This document shows positions 33,350 to 45,434 of a stretch of 53,192 nt of DNA, in pieces. Numbering within the stretch: the stretch's first letter is position 1; every line of letters starts with the position of its first letter. This DNA is from Pleurotus ostreatus/Saccharomyces cerevisiae fusant (lineage: Eukaryota; Opisthokonta). The notes beneath the pieces were generated by a model. The model was not told the DNA's origin and did no database searches. It saw only the letters and a list, made by a program, of their open reading frames with translations. The position numbers were made by a program, and so were the translations under genes. Where the stretch lies: positions 1 to 53,192 of the forward strand of contig JAMQCK010000136.1 in assembly GCA_024196135.1 (NCBI GenBank), in the 5' to 3' direction.

Positions 33350-34923
33350 ATGCTGAACGTTCACTCTGCGACCACCCCGCGTCTCGCTGCTTTCAGCCCG
33401 CTGCCTTCTCCCCGGATGCCTACGCCTCAGACGGCCAGCTTCTTCCCTCGCTCCCCCATGCCTGGCATGCGGGGTCAGGAAGGTCAGTATATCGCCACAG
33501 CATGGTCTACTTGGTACTGACCTTTGCAAAAGAGGTTCTTGACCGCTGGATGGAGGGTTTCCAGCAGCATGAACAGACCCTTGTGCGTGGACATCCGTTT
33601 CGTGTGGCGATACTACCTGCTGATGTTTACTTACCAGGCTGCGATGGCTCAGGCTACCCTGGACCAAAGCTTCAAGGACGAGCTTGCGACCATTGAACAA
33701 TGTATGTTCCTTAACTCGTGTCTGCCATTCGGTGGCTCACATCTTGTAGGGTTCACTGTGCTTTCCGAGTCCGAGCGCACGGCGACCGCCTACACGCTCC
33801 TCCAGCACTCTAACCTGTCGCAGCTCCATTTCTTCGCGTCTGTCACGCAGCAGATGATCCGTGCCATTGAGGGCCAGTGCATGTCGCGTACGTGTCTCTT
33901 ATCTGCGCTCATGGATCTCGTCTAACCTTTCGTACAGCTGCTTTCCCGGACCGCAGCCGCAAGCAGCGCACCAATGACTCGCTGCGCCCTCCTCGTCTCC
34001 AGATGCCTACTTCCTCCCCCTCGTCCCCGCGCTCATCCCCACGCGTGGACTCTTACAACACCCCCTCCACCGCCGTGGACAACAACCCGGGCCTGCCCCT
34101 CAAGAGCAGCAAGGCCCTCGACTTCCCTGACCTCCCTGACACGCCCCAAGAGCTCATGATCCCCGGCCGCGCGCCGGACATGGGGTCCTGGGCGAACCTC
34201 GTCCCTACGCCCCAGTTCAACATGTTCCCCAAGGCGCCGGAGAAGCCCGCGCTCCCGACCTCCCCCTTCGGCGTGCTCAACCAATTCAACCTGAACACGC
34301 CGAACCCGGCGGAGACGCAGACGCAGATGCTCGCGCTGCAGCTCATGATGAACGGGCTCATGAAGAACGGGCAGGCGGTGGACGCGAACGTGCAGCCCGC
34401 CGTGCCCGCGATGTCCGAGCCGCCCAAGAGGGCTCAGCGTGCTTCCGTCTCCTCGGCGTCCAGCAACACCAACAACCAGAACAACTGGCGCGCCGGCGGG
34501 GCGCAGAACGGCGGCGGGCGCTACGGGAACCGCGGCACGCGCGGCTCCGGGCGCACCTCGGGTGCCCGCGGCGGCGCGGGCGTGAACGGCGCCACGCCGC
34601 TCACCGAGGAGGGCTTCGACCCGCGCATGCTCACCGACATCCCGGGCTGGCTCAAGAGCCTCCGCCTGCACAAGTACACCGCGTGCTTCGCGCACATGCC
34701 GTGGCAGGAGATGGTGATGCTCACCGAGGAGCAGCTCGAGGCGAAGGGCGTCACCGCGCTCGGCGCGCGCCGCCGCATGATGAAGATGTTCGAGGTCGCG
34801 CGAAAGAAGATGGGTATGGAGGAGGGTGGTTCTGGCAGCGAGGGTGAGGTGGAGCCGTCAATGGACGTGTCGTCGTCGAAGACGCCGTCGCCGGCGGCGC
34901 CTACTGTAGCTCTCCGTGCGTGA
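33350..34923 (+). CDS. Vts1/Smaug-type SAM-domain RNA-binding protein
   Basis: The ATG at 33350 starts a Pro/Ser-rich region. Short exons follow ([54 protein letters not shown]), matching the N-terminal Vts1 homology region. A long disordered linker with Asn and Gly/Arg-rich parts ([22 protein letters not shown]) leads to the C-terminal SAM domain at 34630-34810, [20 protein letters not shown] to [12 protein letters not shown], the RNA-hairpin-binding SAM type. Vts1 and Smaug recruit the CCR4-NOT deadenylase to stem-loop mRNAs in the cytoplasm. The largest exon extends to the stop at 34921-34923. Exon joins keep the frame. Confidence 0.85.
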
Positions 34924-37188
34924 ACGAGCCCGGGATTACTGTAACTACTGCCAAGCTTTGTGGACTACTTTTGGCGTTGTACGCCGACTTCAATCCCTTT
35001 ATATCGATGGAAATATAGGATGGTACCACATATTGCTTCGTGCAGGCTTCAGCATGAACTCTACGAGGTGAGTGGGCTTTCGCGAAGAGCAGCTCAGGGC
35101 GGCCGCATTCCGAGAAGCGTGCAACGTTGACGTCAAAAAGATGTGGAGGCTCGCGCTTTCAATTTCAATATAAACAACGTATCATTTCAAAGGACTAGTA
35201 CTAATGGAAAGTATAGGGGACCACTGGTGAGCTAAGTAACACTACATGCAGCCACGACGAACAACAGATGAACAAATCAGAAGCCCACAGGACACGTTTC
35301 CCCGCAAGGGAGAAGCGGTTGATTGTGAGTGTGCGGTGGGCCCCAGACGTAGCGCGACCCGACCCTAGGGGCGGACCGGCTACGGCCTGCGATCTCCTCC
35401 CCGCGCGCCACATGCAGAACACCGGACACCGGCGCCAGGGACCGCCTGCCAAGCACGCTGTGCGTCCAGAGACGACCCCAGACGACGAAGGCGCGAGCTC
35501 CTCTGGGTCAATGTCCTTCAAGCCCGTCCGTGGGGACCGTAGGCAGTGGCAGCTATTGTGGCGCAAACAGAAAAAAGGAAAGAACGAGACCAAAGCCAAA
35601 CAAAGACGAGCAGAAGAAGCAAGAGACAGGAGCACGAAAAGACGAAGCAGCAAACAGAACAAGAGAAGAGGCATAGAACAAAGAAAAACAGAGACGAAGG
35701 CAACACAAGCGAAGGAGACTCGGAGAAGGATGAGGAAACGCACCAAGAACACCCGCTGGCGGCAATGGCGTGTCCTGAGGATAGTTGGAGATTAGCGATA
35801 TGAGCAAAGAGGGAAAGGGCCTCAACAGCGAGGGAAAAAAACTCACCAAGGCGAAAGAGGCGACGAGAGAAAGGGAGGGAAGGAGATGAGGAGAAATCGG
35901 ACGTTAGACCCGCACTATAAGTATCGGGGCCAAAGGTCTCACAGCCACTTTCCCACGTATCGCCACCTGGCCCTTATCAACAAACATTGTACCCTCGACT
36001 ACAGGCGTAGGAACGCGACGCGCTGCGTTGATGAATGGTCTTTCGGGTCGCCCGAGCTCGTACTGGCTTGAACGTGGGAGAAAAGAGCGCGTGAAGGGAA
36101 GGTGACGTGTGATGTCATTGATTGCGGGTGATGTGATACAAGAAAGCGCCGTCAACGTGGTTCGGCCACTGCCGATCAAGGCGGCAAGTCGGTCCGAGCC
36201 CTCCGCACCGTCGGCAGCCGCATGCCTTTGCTCTCTTGCACCATCCTGTTCCGCTCGCGCTCCCCCCCTCCTCTTCGCCGCATTCTACCTCAGCTCCTGT
36301 GCTACCATCAGCACGATTAGTCGCGAGAAGCGCAGCGCAATCGCGAACATCACACCAGATTCGATGAACAAGCGGGGACAGGCGACGTCGACGTGAAGGA
36401 GGCGCCGTGAGGGAGTGGTCTGCAGGTGTGCGTATATGCACTTTGCGCGTCCTACATCTACCAACGAACAATGTACTGGCGGGAGCGCAGACTGAAGCGC
36501 GCCGTCGCGATTAGTGACAGCGGCGGTCCCCTTTCACGTCCGTATTCGCCCTCGATCATCGTCAAAGGGCGTGGGGACGTTGCTTGGGATGCGGCACGCG
36601 GTCGCAAACGAGCCTCTCAGCAAAAACGGCGGTGACCAATCGCAGCCTGTGCTCGACCTTCACTTGACCCCGCTTTCCTTGTCTGATCAGCATTCGCTTC
36701 GTTCGAGCGATACCGTCCTCTCGATCGCTTTCCGGGCACCGGGTGTAGCGGTCCTCATTATCATCGAGCTTCCCTTCCATATGAGAAGTCGCGCGCATTG
36801 GCTGCATGCTCGGCACGGCATGCGCAACTGCCCCTGCCTCAGCTTGCACGCGACGGTGTGTGAGACGACTCGATCCCCATCGCGTCGGCGCGGCAGCAGC
36901 GCGTGGTTGAGTCGATCGTAATGCGCTGCATTTCTCCCGCGACTCCCTGGTATCGTCGAGCACGTATATTAGGTTGCCGGATCACCGATGGTATTGCACG
37001 TCGGCGAGCATGACAAGTTGCGTATGGTATGTACTTCGCAATGGGCAAGTAGCGTGTGAAATTCCGGACGAGGAAGGGCGAACGAAGAAACTGGAGATGA
37101 AGGAGAGTGACGGATATAGGGTACGAAGGGAGTAGTATGTGAACGGTCCTGATATACGAACGGAGCAAGTCAACCAGAAGAACGAGGG
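34924..37188. other. Long intergenic region without a recognised gene
   Basis: This 2.3 kb lies between the Vts1-like gene and the end of the RNase III-A gene. A strongly purine-rich plus-strand stretch spans about 35560-35900 (Arg/Lys/Glu-rich in every plus frame, Ser/Leu/Phe-rich on the minus strand). Such composition makes open frames by chance. I see no splice-consistent gene, transposon end or tRNA. Confidence 0.45.
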
Positions 37189-39034
37189 TCAAATGAGCCT
37201 CAACTGGCGAAGATAAACACGATTGAAGATGCGCGAGTACGTGTCCTCCGAGGTCGTCAATGAAGCAGTCATCGGCGTCAGACCGGAGTGATAGATATAG
37301 CCCGCGTCGCGCATGCGCAGGACGTCACGGAAATGGGTTCGTCGGTTCTCTGTAAGAAGACAATATGTTACGTGCTCGAATCGATACAAAACGAAGGAGC
37401 TCACCGAGAGAAGAAGATCGATCATAGATCGCCCACAAGGGCCGTACGGCCCTCACCGCCCTCGCGATAACCAAGGCGAACAGTCCCAATATCACCCGAC
37501 GAAATTCGCCTTCGTTACGCTGGCGATATGCGTGCGCTACGGCGCACAGCAAGCTCTCCTTTGAGCCCAGATTGAGGCATTCTGCGATGCACGAAAGAAC
37601 ACGATCCGACACCAGAGCGTCCACCGCTACCTGATCTTCGTCAGCATGTGCTGAGAAATACAGAGATGATACACTCACCGAAGCCGCGCACACACTCATT
37701 CCACTCCATACATCGTCCATGTGCTCGACCAGGATGTACCGAAGCAAACACTTTCCGAAGTCCGCGTCGACATCGGTGGTGAGTTCGGCCCGGGAAAAAG
37801 GGAAAAAGAGCAATTTGGATGGCAGCGACTCAAGGTCGGCACACACGTCGTGGATGATGTTCTGCTGAATCTCTTGATGCCAGAGTTAAATCGCGATCAT
37901 TATGGAAGGAGATATGGTCTTACCATTGCGCAACAGATCGTTGTTCCTGATCCGACTAGTGCCCTTCGTCATCTTGGCGGCAGAGGTATCGAGTTTGCGC
38001 TTCTTCAGGGGCCGCACGTCCTCCTCCTCAGGCGCGGCACCTGCGCTGGCTTCGCCACTGGATGATCCGTCGAGCAGGAGCATGTCTGCGACCAAGGACT
38101 CCTCTTCGTCGTCAGTCGGGAGAGGCCTCTTTGACCCTGACAGGCGATGGGGCACATCGTCCCCTGAGGTGGCGGCCTCGGGGTACATAGCAGCCCTGCG
38201 CGCACGTCTGCGAGTCGTCGAGGAAGGAGCGATGCTGTCCGGCGTGCGTCCGTTCATGATTGCAGGTAGACGATGCCTGTAATGCGCCATAGAGTTCTCG
38301 ATGGGCAGCCTGTTCTTGATGAACGTAAACGCGGATGGTGAAGGAGAGAACCACGCTGGAGCGCTGGGTATGTCGAACGTGCGCACTGCGGCTGTACTAG
38401 AGGGAAGTGAGTATATGTTCTGCAAAAGGAAGCCGACTATATGCGCACCGAGATTGGCGCCGACTAGCTCTGATCACAGGCTCGACTAGAGGTTGTAGCA
38501 TTTCTGTAATGAAGGCTGTGGCCTGACGTATTCCCAGCTCCTTGGCGATCATGCCGATGATAGCCTCGAGGAAGTCGGCGGCGCCTTTCCCTGGGACAGG
38601 ACCCTGAACGATGCCGTGGATCTTCGCCAACCAGATCAGAGTTCTGTTGCAACACAGCGCCTCAACGACGGGCTGCGATGGTGTCAGAAGACGAATGCAG
38701 TCAGCGGCCCACCACGTACTATGCAGACGCTTCGAGGGATGTGGACTGTGCTCGGAAACGCGCCCTGAACGAGTTCGTAGGCGACAATGCGGAGAATCGC
38801 ATCGCCAATGAGCTCGAGAAAATCGAAGAGGGGGCGCGCGCCGTTGAGCAGACCATAGTACAGAGGTTGGAGGGGCGGAAGGTGACGAAGGAGATTGACG
38901 TGACTGCTGGTAAAGCAGATAACGGACAGGATGGCGGCGAGAGCGACGTTAAACCTATCCTGCGCCTCCGAGATGGGGACAGTGGTAGGACCGAGCCCAC
39001 TCGAGGATGCTCTTGACGCCAGAGAACGGGTCAT
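37189..39034 (-). CDS. RNase III-domain protein with A-type C-terminal domain
   Basis: The exons read 39034-38720, 38672-38478, 38419-37924, 37872-37679, 37630-37405 and 37349-37189, giving 528 codons in frame. Residues about 65-165 form an RNase III domain: FLELIGDAIL holds the acids E74 and D78. ALCCNRTLIWLAKIHG is the region after the signature, and GKGAADFLEAIIG supplies D138 and E141. All four acids of the two-metal centre are present, so catalysis on double-stranded RNA is plausible. A linker (171-335) includes an acidic patch and the NLS-like PLKKRKLD. The rest matches the A-type protein at 480-1244, with identical intron phases. No dsRNA-binding domain was seen. An upstream exon before 39034 is possible. 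It could instead be two genes, but no start ATG was found before the A part. Confidence 0.6.
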
Positions 39035-40317
39035 TGCTGCAAGATGGTCAGAAATCTGAGCGTGTAGCTTCGATGACGAAGAGAGAACGCGTTACTCACC
39101 TGAGGTGAGGGGGGTTGAAGGAGAGAAGGCCTGGCGGCGACGAGACTGGGCGGGGTCCGTTGGGCGAGACGACAAAGCGAGAGGAATCACAAATTCGAGT
39201 GAGGCCCCCACGCGCAGTCGAGGTCGGCGGCCAGGAGTCGGATGGAAGCAGGAAGGAAGAGGGACTCGCGCGTATCCTGTCACCCATAGCTAGACATAAC
39301 AGCGTCATTGAAAGCTTGTCCTGACAGGGTCCAGCCTCATATGGCCTTCTTTCGCGGAAAAGCGACTTTTGGTGAGCGTGACGCGGAGCAGACGGTGCGC
39401 TGTTCCGATGTGAAGCATTCGAGTCCCGTTCCGCGGGTCATGCAGCCAGTCACTATCCAACAGGAAGCCAAAGGCCAGCAGGCGCTTTGGGGAGACGGTG
39501 TTCAGCTTATTAGAGAATATGCAAGATATGGTGGGGGCGCGGCTGAGTTTGCACGCCTTGAGCCTTGCATGCTGATGGTTGGACGAGGTTCATATGAGGA
39601 TGCTTTTGGAGACGCGGTCCAGGCTGGCACGGACCGGCAAAGCCCGAGGTCATGGCTTCATCATGTGATCGATGTTGAACTTTCAATTTCAAAAGCCCGA
39701 CGTCGGGCTGGTCAACACGTCAGCATGGGTAGTGAGAGCACTAGGTATTATGACGCGTCTGTAATTGTGACGACCCCTCTGGCAATTACCCAATGGCGAC
39801 GCGTGTGTCCATCATGATCTTAACCTTGCAGTGGGCCGCTTCGCACCTTTCTTCAGACTCCTCTTTCTGATCGTTGAAGCAGAACGTATGGTTGGCAATC
39901 AGTATACGTATGAGTGGCGCCGTCAAGGTTTCTGTATACTACACTCGTGTGGTCCAAGTCGTTGAAATGCAGAAACCCGCGCGTTGCGCGCGCGACCTGC
40001 GTATGTAGGCCTTCATTTTCTCCGCGCCGGATTTATGTTCAAATCTCTGAGTATATTCAGTGTAGCGCATCAGCGCCAGTATCCCTTCCGCCTCCGAGAG
40101 CTTTGAACTGGTTTAGCGATGTCTGACTGCATTCAAGACGACCGGGCGCTGTCCTTGCGCGGTCCGACGGTGTGGTTCAAGGCTGAGCCCTGCACGTCGT
40201 GAGATAGTGGAACACCATCTCGTTCTGCCTGCCACAGCATGAGCACGTCGTAGGGTGCTCTCGCATGTCCCGATGCAATCGCTTCTGTAGGGAGACATGG
40301 CTCTACACACCTGATAA
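39035..40317. other. Intergenic region, no supported gene
   Basis: About 1.3 kb between the RNase III-A gene and the end of the B-type gene, both on the minus strand. It contains a plus-strand frame of about 160 codons (ATG 39341 to 39817) without homology, introns or promoter signal, which I leave uncalled. The region should hold the promoter of the RNase III-A gene near 39040-39300. No repeat was found. Confidence 0.4.
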
Positions 40318-41482
40318 TCAAAAGCTTGATCGACGGATATCCCGCTGCAAGTAGTTGGTAGCGATATATACGAGTAGAACCAGACTACTACGACGCAAAG
40401 AGATGTATGGATAGCCCAGGTAGGAAGAACGAAGGAGATGGAATGGGTAACGCGACATTCGAGAGGAGATGGCGGAGAGGATGTGTGTCGCTAAGGAACT
40501 ACAGACGACGCGAGGGACCGAGCGGCGTGCTAGCCGCTCCATTGCTCTGCAGTGTTTGCGTGGACTAAGTGATACATCAGTACGACGGCCAACACTGAGT
40601 GACATTGACGTACTATATGGGGCACGTAGCCGATGGGCGGTATGTTCTCCTCGCCCACTGCAATCGTCGATGAGGCTAATGCTGCAGGTCAATTCGTGGA
40701 AAGCACGGGTAAGCTGGGCCCACTTACTGGATACGGATCCGGCCTTGGCGGGAACAGCCTTCTTGGACGACGTAACCAACTTCTCTGGCGTAGTATAGTC
40801 TGGAGCCAGGATACCCGAGTTGAAGGGACCCAGTATGGTGATACTGTAATTAGGTGAGCGGAAGTACGAATGATGAGACGGGAGTGCGCGAACCGAGCCA
40901 TAACGTCCGACGCCGCCGCGGTCAAGACGGGCAGGAGATTGACAGCGGCCCAGCTTTCCAGAGCCGCCACACCAACGACGTCCTCTATCGCAGCGATTTT
41001 GAAGTACAGAGATGATGCACAATTGGGTCCAGGATGAAAATGCTTCTCGTGCGTCGCGGCTTCCTGGCGAACTACTTCCAGAGTTGTTACGCCATGAACG
41101 ACTGCCTGCAGAGCGCCATGACTTAAGTTAAGCACAGGGTATCGGAGAGACGCTTGGGACGTACCTGTCGCGCATATAGGGGATACGAGCTGAGAGCGCG
41201 CGAGTTATGGATTGTAGTGATAACCAAGCGTTTATACGTCTGACGGCCGCGTTCACGCGCGTTGTCGCTCCGACCGTCGTCGTGCTCCATACGTGCACGA
41301 ATGGCCACGCGCTTGTCTTCGGGTACAAAGCACAGCGGCGACTGGCGCAATGCGGAACCGCACGGAACGACGCTGAATTCTACGAGCACCGATATATGAT
41401 CAAGTCCGGCGTCCCGCGCGATGCACGCCAGGTCAATCTCGCGGCTCTCTGTTGGTTGGTCTGAATAATCTTGGAAAATCAT
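40318..41482 (-). CDS. B-type protein of unknown function (right copy)
   Basis: The exons are 41482-41165, 41105-40894 and 40843-40318, which total 352 codons in frame (351 residues). The ATG at 41482 is the first in this frame. Exon 1 holds SPLCFVPEDKRVAIRARM, a counterpart of FVKMDRR in the left copy and of CVDFIPDDDLSRSL in the 44-kb copy. Exon 2 has the family signature SSLY-KIAAIED ... ESWAAVNLLPVL. Exon junction phases (0, 2) match the other B-type genes. The end is hydrophobic (SSLVLLVYIATNYLQ) followed by a short basic tail, again suggesting a membrane anchor. The third exon is longer than in the left copy, where a fourth exon codes the tail. No catalytic motif was seen and function is unknown. 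Confidence 0.5.
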
Positions 41483-41939
41483 GGGTCTGGAGTGAATGAG
41501 ATAAGGGCGGTCTCTGACGCGACTCTTGGAAGACTTACATTGTGTTGGTATCGCAGGTTCAGGTGAGGGGTGAGGCGTCGCGGTGAGAGGAGAAAGAAAG
41601 CGTTGTCGGGCAAGCGGAGCGGGGTCGGAGGAAGTAAAACATCCCGGATGTACTAGTGTCGTCGAAAGTACGGCAAACTTGACACTGGCGACAGCGACAT
41701 AGGGGCGCTGCTGCAGCGTATGGTCCCTGCCGTGCGCGAACTTGTTCAATGCTTCGCGGCAATGAATGTCGGATTCCCATGCTGCTCTCTGATTCGTAGG
41801 TGCTAGTAGTCCTTGCACGCTTCCACGGACGAGACGAAGGGCCAGGGAAGGGATATATAGAGGCACCACATGATGTCCGGAAGAAAGCCCTTGTCCGCTC
41901 AAAATGGCATCCGGCCATCAAACTTAAATTCTTCGTCAC
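41483..41939. promoter_or_regulatory. Upstream region of the right B-type gene
   Basis: The open minus-strand frame continues upstream of 41482 but has no ATG, so this is probably promoter and 5' leader. No TATA box is certain. Confidence 0.35.
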
Positions 41940-42345
41940 AGGCTTCACATCACTTCATTGCCGGCGTTGTCTTTGTCACTGGCACACATTTTGGATCTCA
42001 CTATCGCCATTGTCGAATCTGAATGCCCCGATATGCGCATCACTTAGGACTGGCGGATGGAGAGCCTGCTGCCGATGATGCTGCAGTGCGTATTTCCTTG
42101 CTTTTCGGTCCCCCTCGCCTCTTATCTGGCAAGTTTAATCAACCGGTGTCGTCGTACCGTGAAGGACCTTCGACGAGCATACCCAGCAAGCATTTGTCAC
42201 TATTGGGTGGTACGGAGATGCATAGACTGGTCTATCGTGATGATGGGCACCCCCCTGTCGCCGCTCTGTGTGCAGAAGCACGGACAACCCTCTCGCACAT
42301 CGAGTCGAGTGCATGGCCCGAACCCGCAAGAAGCTTGATGGTCCC
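41940..42345 (+). pseudogene. Truncated B/C segment remnant (copy 1 of the repeated block)
   Basis: At about 41995-42095 the plus strand keeps the B-type signature TIAIVESECPDMRIT, but with a TAG stop where the 44-kb copy has Tyr, followed by DWRMESLLPMMLQ. Directly after, at about 42155-42240, it has the sequence that in copies 2 and 3 starts the C-type region (CCGTGAAGGACCTTCGACGA). About 1.4 kb present between these parts in copy 2 is missing. The remnant therefore looks internally deleted and is not coding. Confidence 0.6.
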
Positions 42346-42616
42346 GAGGCTCAGTCACAGCGAACGTGCTCCGCTGCGACCGCCAGGCTGGAGGAGACGC
42401 TCGTGATTCCATAGGTCGATTGGCCATATACGTGCATACACAGCGGCGCGGCCAAGGGGAGGGCGTCGCGGGAGCATGAACCGGCACCGCGCGCCGGTAT
42501 TGAGGATCTCATCCGTGGTCGATTGGACCGTCGGCTATCGCGTTGTCCTGCAACGAGGCGGGGTGATCGAAGAGCGTGGAACGTCGTCCAAACGGGCCTC
42601 GTAGGGTGCTTGGGGG
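42346..42616. other. Short flank between the remnant and the next gene
   Basis: Contains no recognised gene. It may carry the 3' end of the minus-strand gene at 42617. Confidence 0.3.
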
Positions 42617-43979
42617 TTATGGGATGAGGTCGATGTAGTCGAACTGGGCTCCCTCGGGGGGATTCGATGACCAGAGACACTTGTCATAGATATTCATCGC
42701 CCAGTCGTTGCTACAGTAGATGGAGCGACTTGTCTCGGACGAGCCCCCGCCCACCAATCCACTGGTGGTATACATCAGCGTGACGCGCAGTGCGTTTCGA
42801 GGCTCGCGAGCCGACTCCTTGCGATACCGCGCAAGAACGGCGTCGCATTTTGGTGAAGGGGGGCATGCGTTCTTGGACTTGGATTTCGGCTTAGGACTGA
42901 TAGATTCCAGCCAGTCTCGGAGGTCGGTTGGCGAGAACTTGACATCGACGGCGCTGTCGGAAGACCCGGACTCGGAAGCACGCGCGCTGCGAGGAAGAAC
43001 AGCTGATTTGGGAGGAGATGGCCGTCGCCGTGCATAGTCATATATGGAGGGCCTGTCCTGGCGATGCATGAGCTGGGGAGAAGGGGCGCGAGTAGACTTG
43101 CGTGCGGCGCGCTCCGGCCTCTGCCCGCGCGAAGGGTTGCAGGTCTTCAGCTGGGCACGCGCAACGGAACCGTCATCGCTAGAAGGATGTCGGTGTTTCT
43201 GCCAGACATCGGGCCCCACGGTGAACTCGACAGGTGGTGACTTGTTCCATGGGCGTATCACGGCACTCGTAAGGTGGATAAGTCGCTCCGCTTTCGCGCC
43301 CGAGAGCGAATAACCAGACAGGATTTGATGATATGCGTGGAAGATCACGAAGAGGGGATGTGCGCGAGACTTGATACGCGGCATCTTGGAATACGCCTTT
43401 TTGATCGTCCTGACAGTCGAGCCTCGCTTGAGGTACATCGACGGTTGGTCTCGCTTGGTGCCGCATAGTGATAGGAATTCGTATTCATACTCTTGTTCTG
43501 GAAGTTCCTAGGGTCGTGAGTATCTGAATGCAGGCATAACGCGCGCAACGTACTTCGGTGAAGTGCATCCTTTTGTGAATGCCTGCGGTCATGTTGAATT
43601 CGGTCAAGGCGTTGATGGCGTCGAGTGTCTTCTTGGTAGGAAGGATGGCCCAGAGGGATTGGTCCATGCGCTCAGCCATATCGCTGCGAACTAGGTGCAG
43701 ATGTTAGGATCGTAAGCGCGAGGTGGACTGGGCAACGCACGTTGTATATGGTTCAGCGGTGTCGAGAGATCAAGTGCCCCTTTCTCCATACCCCAGTAGT
43801 ACTCGAAGTGTTCCATCTGTCGAGCTGCATGATGAGAGAGGCTCGCGTGCGCCACGAGATTCACAGACCTGGCGACGATAGTAGCCTGTGTCCAGGTTGA
43901 TGAGGCGGTAGTCGATTATTGGTAAAGCGTCCATGTCTTCCTGGGTAGAGATAGAGGTCGATATTATAGAAGGGGGCAT
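42617..43979 (-). CDS. Hypothetical protein of 404 residues
   Basis: The exons are 43979-43869, 43816-43741, 43690-43554 and 43507-42617, 405 codons in frame including the stop. Exon 1 has DALPIIDYRLINLDTGYYRRQ, exon 2 MEHFEYYWGMEKGALDLSTP, and exon 3 ERMDQSLWAILPTKKTLDAI. The last exon holds EYEYEFLSLCG and HPLFVIFHAYHQIL, then a long Ser/Arg/Pro-rich low-complexity part and the end FDYIDLIP. I do not recognise a domain. The structured half is the first 190 residues, and a basic, probably disordered segment follows. The gene lies between repeat copies 1 and 2 and is not itself repeated. Function is unknown. Confidence 0.6.
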
Positions 43980-44249
43980 TCTGAACGAGGAGGCGCAGAC
44001 GAGGGGATGGGCGGCAGCGGGAGAGAAGATACAAGGCGCTCGAGCGCTCGCGGCAAGTCCGGTCCGCATGAGCAGGCGCCGGCCCGAGTCGGGATCATCC
44101 GAACAATAGCTGGACAGTGGATTCCAAGCTATTCCCGACTAGTGAAGGAAATCCTTATCGCTCTCAGTCCGAACTTCGACCACACTAGCCACAGACCTCT
44201 TAAACTGCATAAGCGGCACGGAATCTACCTTTCTCTCTAGCAACTTATC
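43980..44249. promoter_or_regulatory. Divergent promoter region, 404-aa protein and B-type gene
   Basis: 270 bp between divergent starts. No TATA box was identified with confidence. Confidence 0.35.
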
Positions 44250-45434
44250 ATGCCAGCATCCACCTACGCAGCCCCTCGTCACTTCATGAGCATACAAGCC
44301 GAGGAGGAAGCGCTTCTCTTCTATCGCACCTGGAGCAAGATCGGCAAGGCGAAGCAGCGACCATCGTGTGTAGACTTTATTCCCGACGACGATCTCTCCA
44401 GAAGTTTGGGACACCGCCTTGAAGACGCTTTGCAAGACCGCGACAGCGCTGCCGACCTCTCATCAGCTGGCCGGAAGGCCTTCATCGACGTTTTGTGGGA
44501 GGTTGTGGAATCGTGCCCCGCCTTACAGAGGGTCTCTGACTGCGTGCGGAACGTGCGTCGCTGCTGGAGTGGACCCCGCATCGCATCTCTGACACGTTTG
44601 CCCCTCAGGCGCTTGTCGATGGCCTCAGCTCATCCCAGGTCATCGAAGCTGAACTCCGATCTCATGCCAACCCCGACACCGACGACCCTAGCCCTACTCG
44701 CCTCTATACTACCATCGCTATCGTTGAATCTGAATGCCCCGGGATGCGCGTCACCTACGACTGGGCGATGGAGAACTTGCTGCCGGTGATGTTGATGATC
44801 TGTCCTACTCTGGCTTCGTAGTGCGTATCTTCCTGTCCTCCAATCACGCATTGCCTCACCAAGCCTCTTACCCTTCAGCGAAGTGCTTCACGGCGCCTTG
44901 CACGGTCCGCAGCCCATCGCCAAGGTGGTCTCGCTGGCGGGCCCTGTCGTGCACATCACGCCTGAAGTCAACAAGTACACCCATGCACCGTCCGCGCCCG
45001 CTCCTCGGCAGCAGCATTCTAGCGGACCACGACACGGTGCTCCTATACACAGACCAGGACCTATCCGGCGTCAATCCGCTCCGCACCGCCCGTCTCCCTA
45101 CCACCGCGCTTCTCAACACCCGCTTCAATCTCTGTATTCACAAGTCCCTCTTCGCGCTCAAGACGCTCGCACTATGCGCCATCGCGACGCTCTCCGCCCT
45201 TCGCTCTCCGCTAGCTACGCTCCTGCTAGAACTCACTCTGGCGAACAAGCGCACTCGGTCCAGTCTGGCGTACTTCCCAAAGAAGGTCCCTGTACCCTCT
45301 CACCTCCTCGCAGCGCTATGGCCTCCACGCGCAAGATATCTCCGTCGAACTCGATGGCGTGGGTCGCCTTGCTCTCGAAGGCGCTCCCGGACGGTCTACA
45401 TAGGGCGTCACCGACTCGAGCGCGCAGGCCGTAG
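44250..45434 (+). CDS. B-type protein of unknown function (44-kb copy)
   Basis: The exons 44250-44552, 44609-44817 and 44879-45434 give about 355 residues. Exon 1 has AEEEALLFYRTWSKIGKAKQ and CVDFIPDDDLSRSL. Exon 2 has LYTTIAIVESECPGMRVTYD and WAMENLLPVMLM, the family signature. Phases (0, 2) equal those of the copies at 1595 and 40318. The N-terminal two exons are well supported. In exon 3 the reading frame is doubtful: about 100 nt in, copy 3 differs by one base. The frame that would give a hydrophobic end, as in other B-type proteins, lies +1 from the long open frame here (FALKTLALCAIATLSALR). The exon also overlaps a minus-strand exon at 45288-45470 that looks coding. The gene may thus be intact, frameshifted, or shorter. 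Confidence 0.5.

Noticed and set aside
33974..34778. Long minus-strand frames opposite the Vts1-like gene
   Set aside because: They mirror the GC-rich coding exon, where third-position G/C opens antisense frames. The plus strand has the SAM domain.
35268..35795. Plus-strand frame of 175 codons in the purine-rich region
   Set aside because: Arg/Lys/Glu/Gln-rich composition follows from the base skew; no splice sites, no start context and no homology seen.
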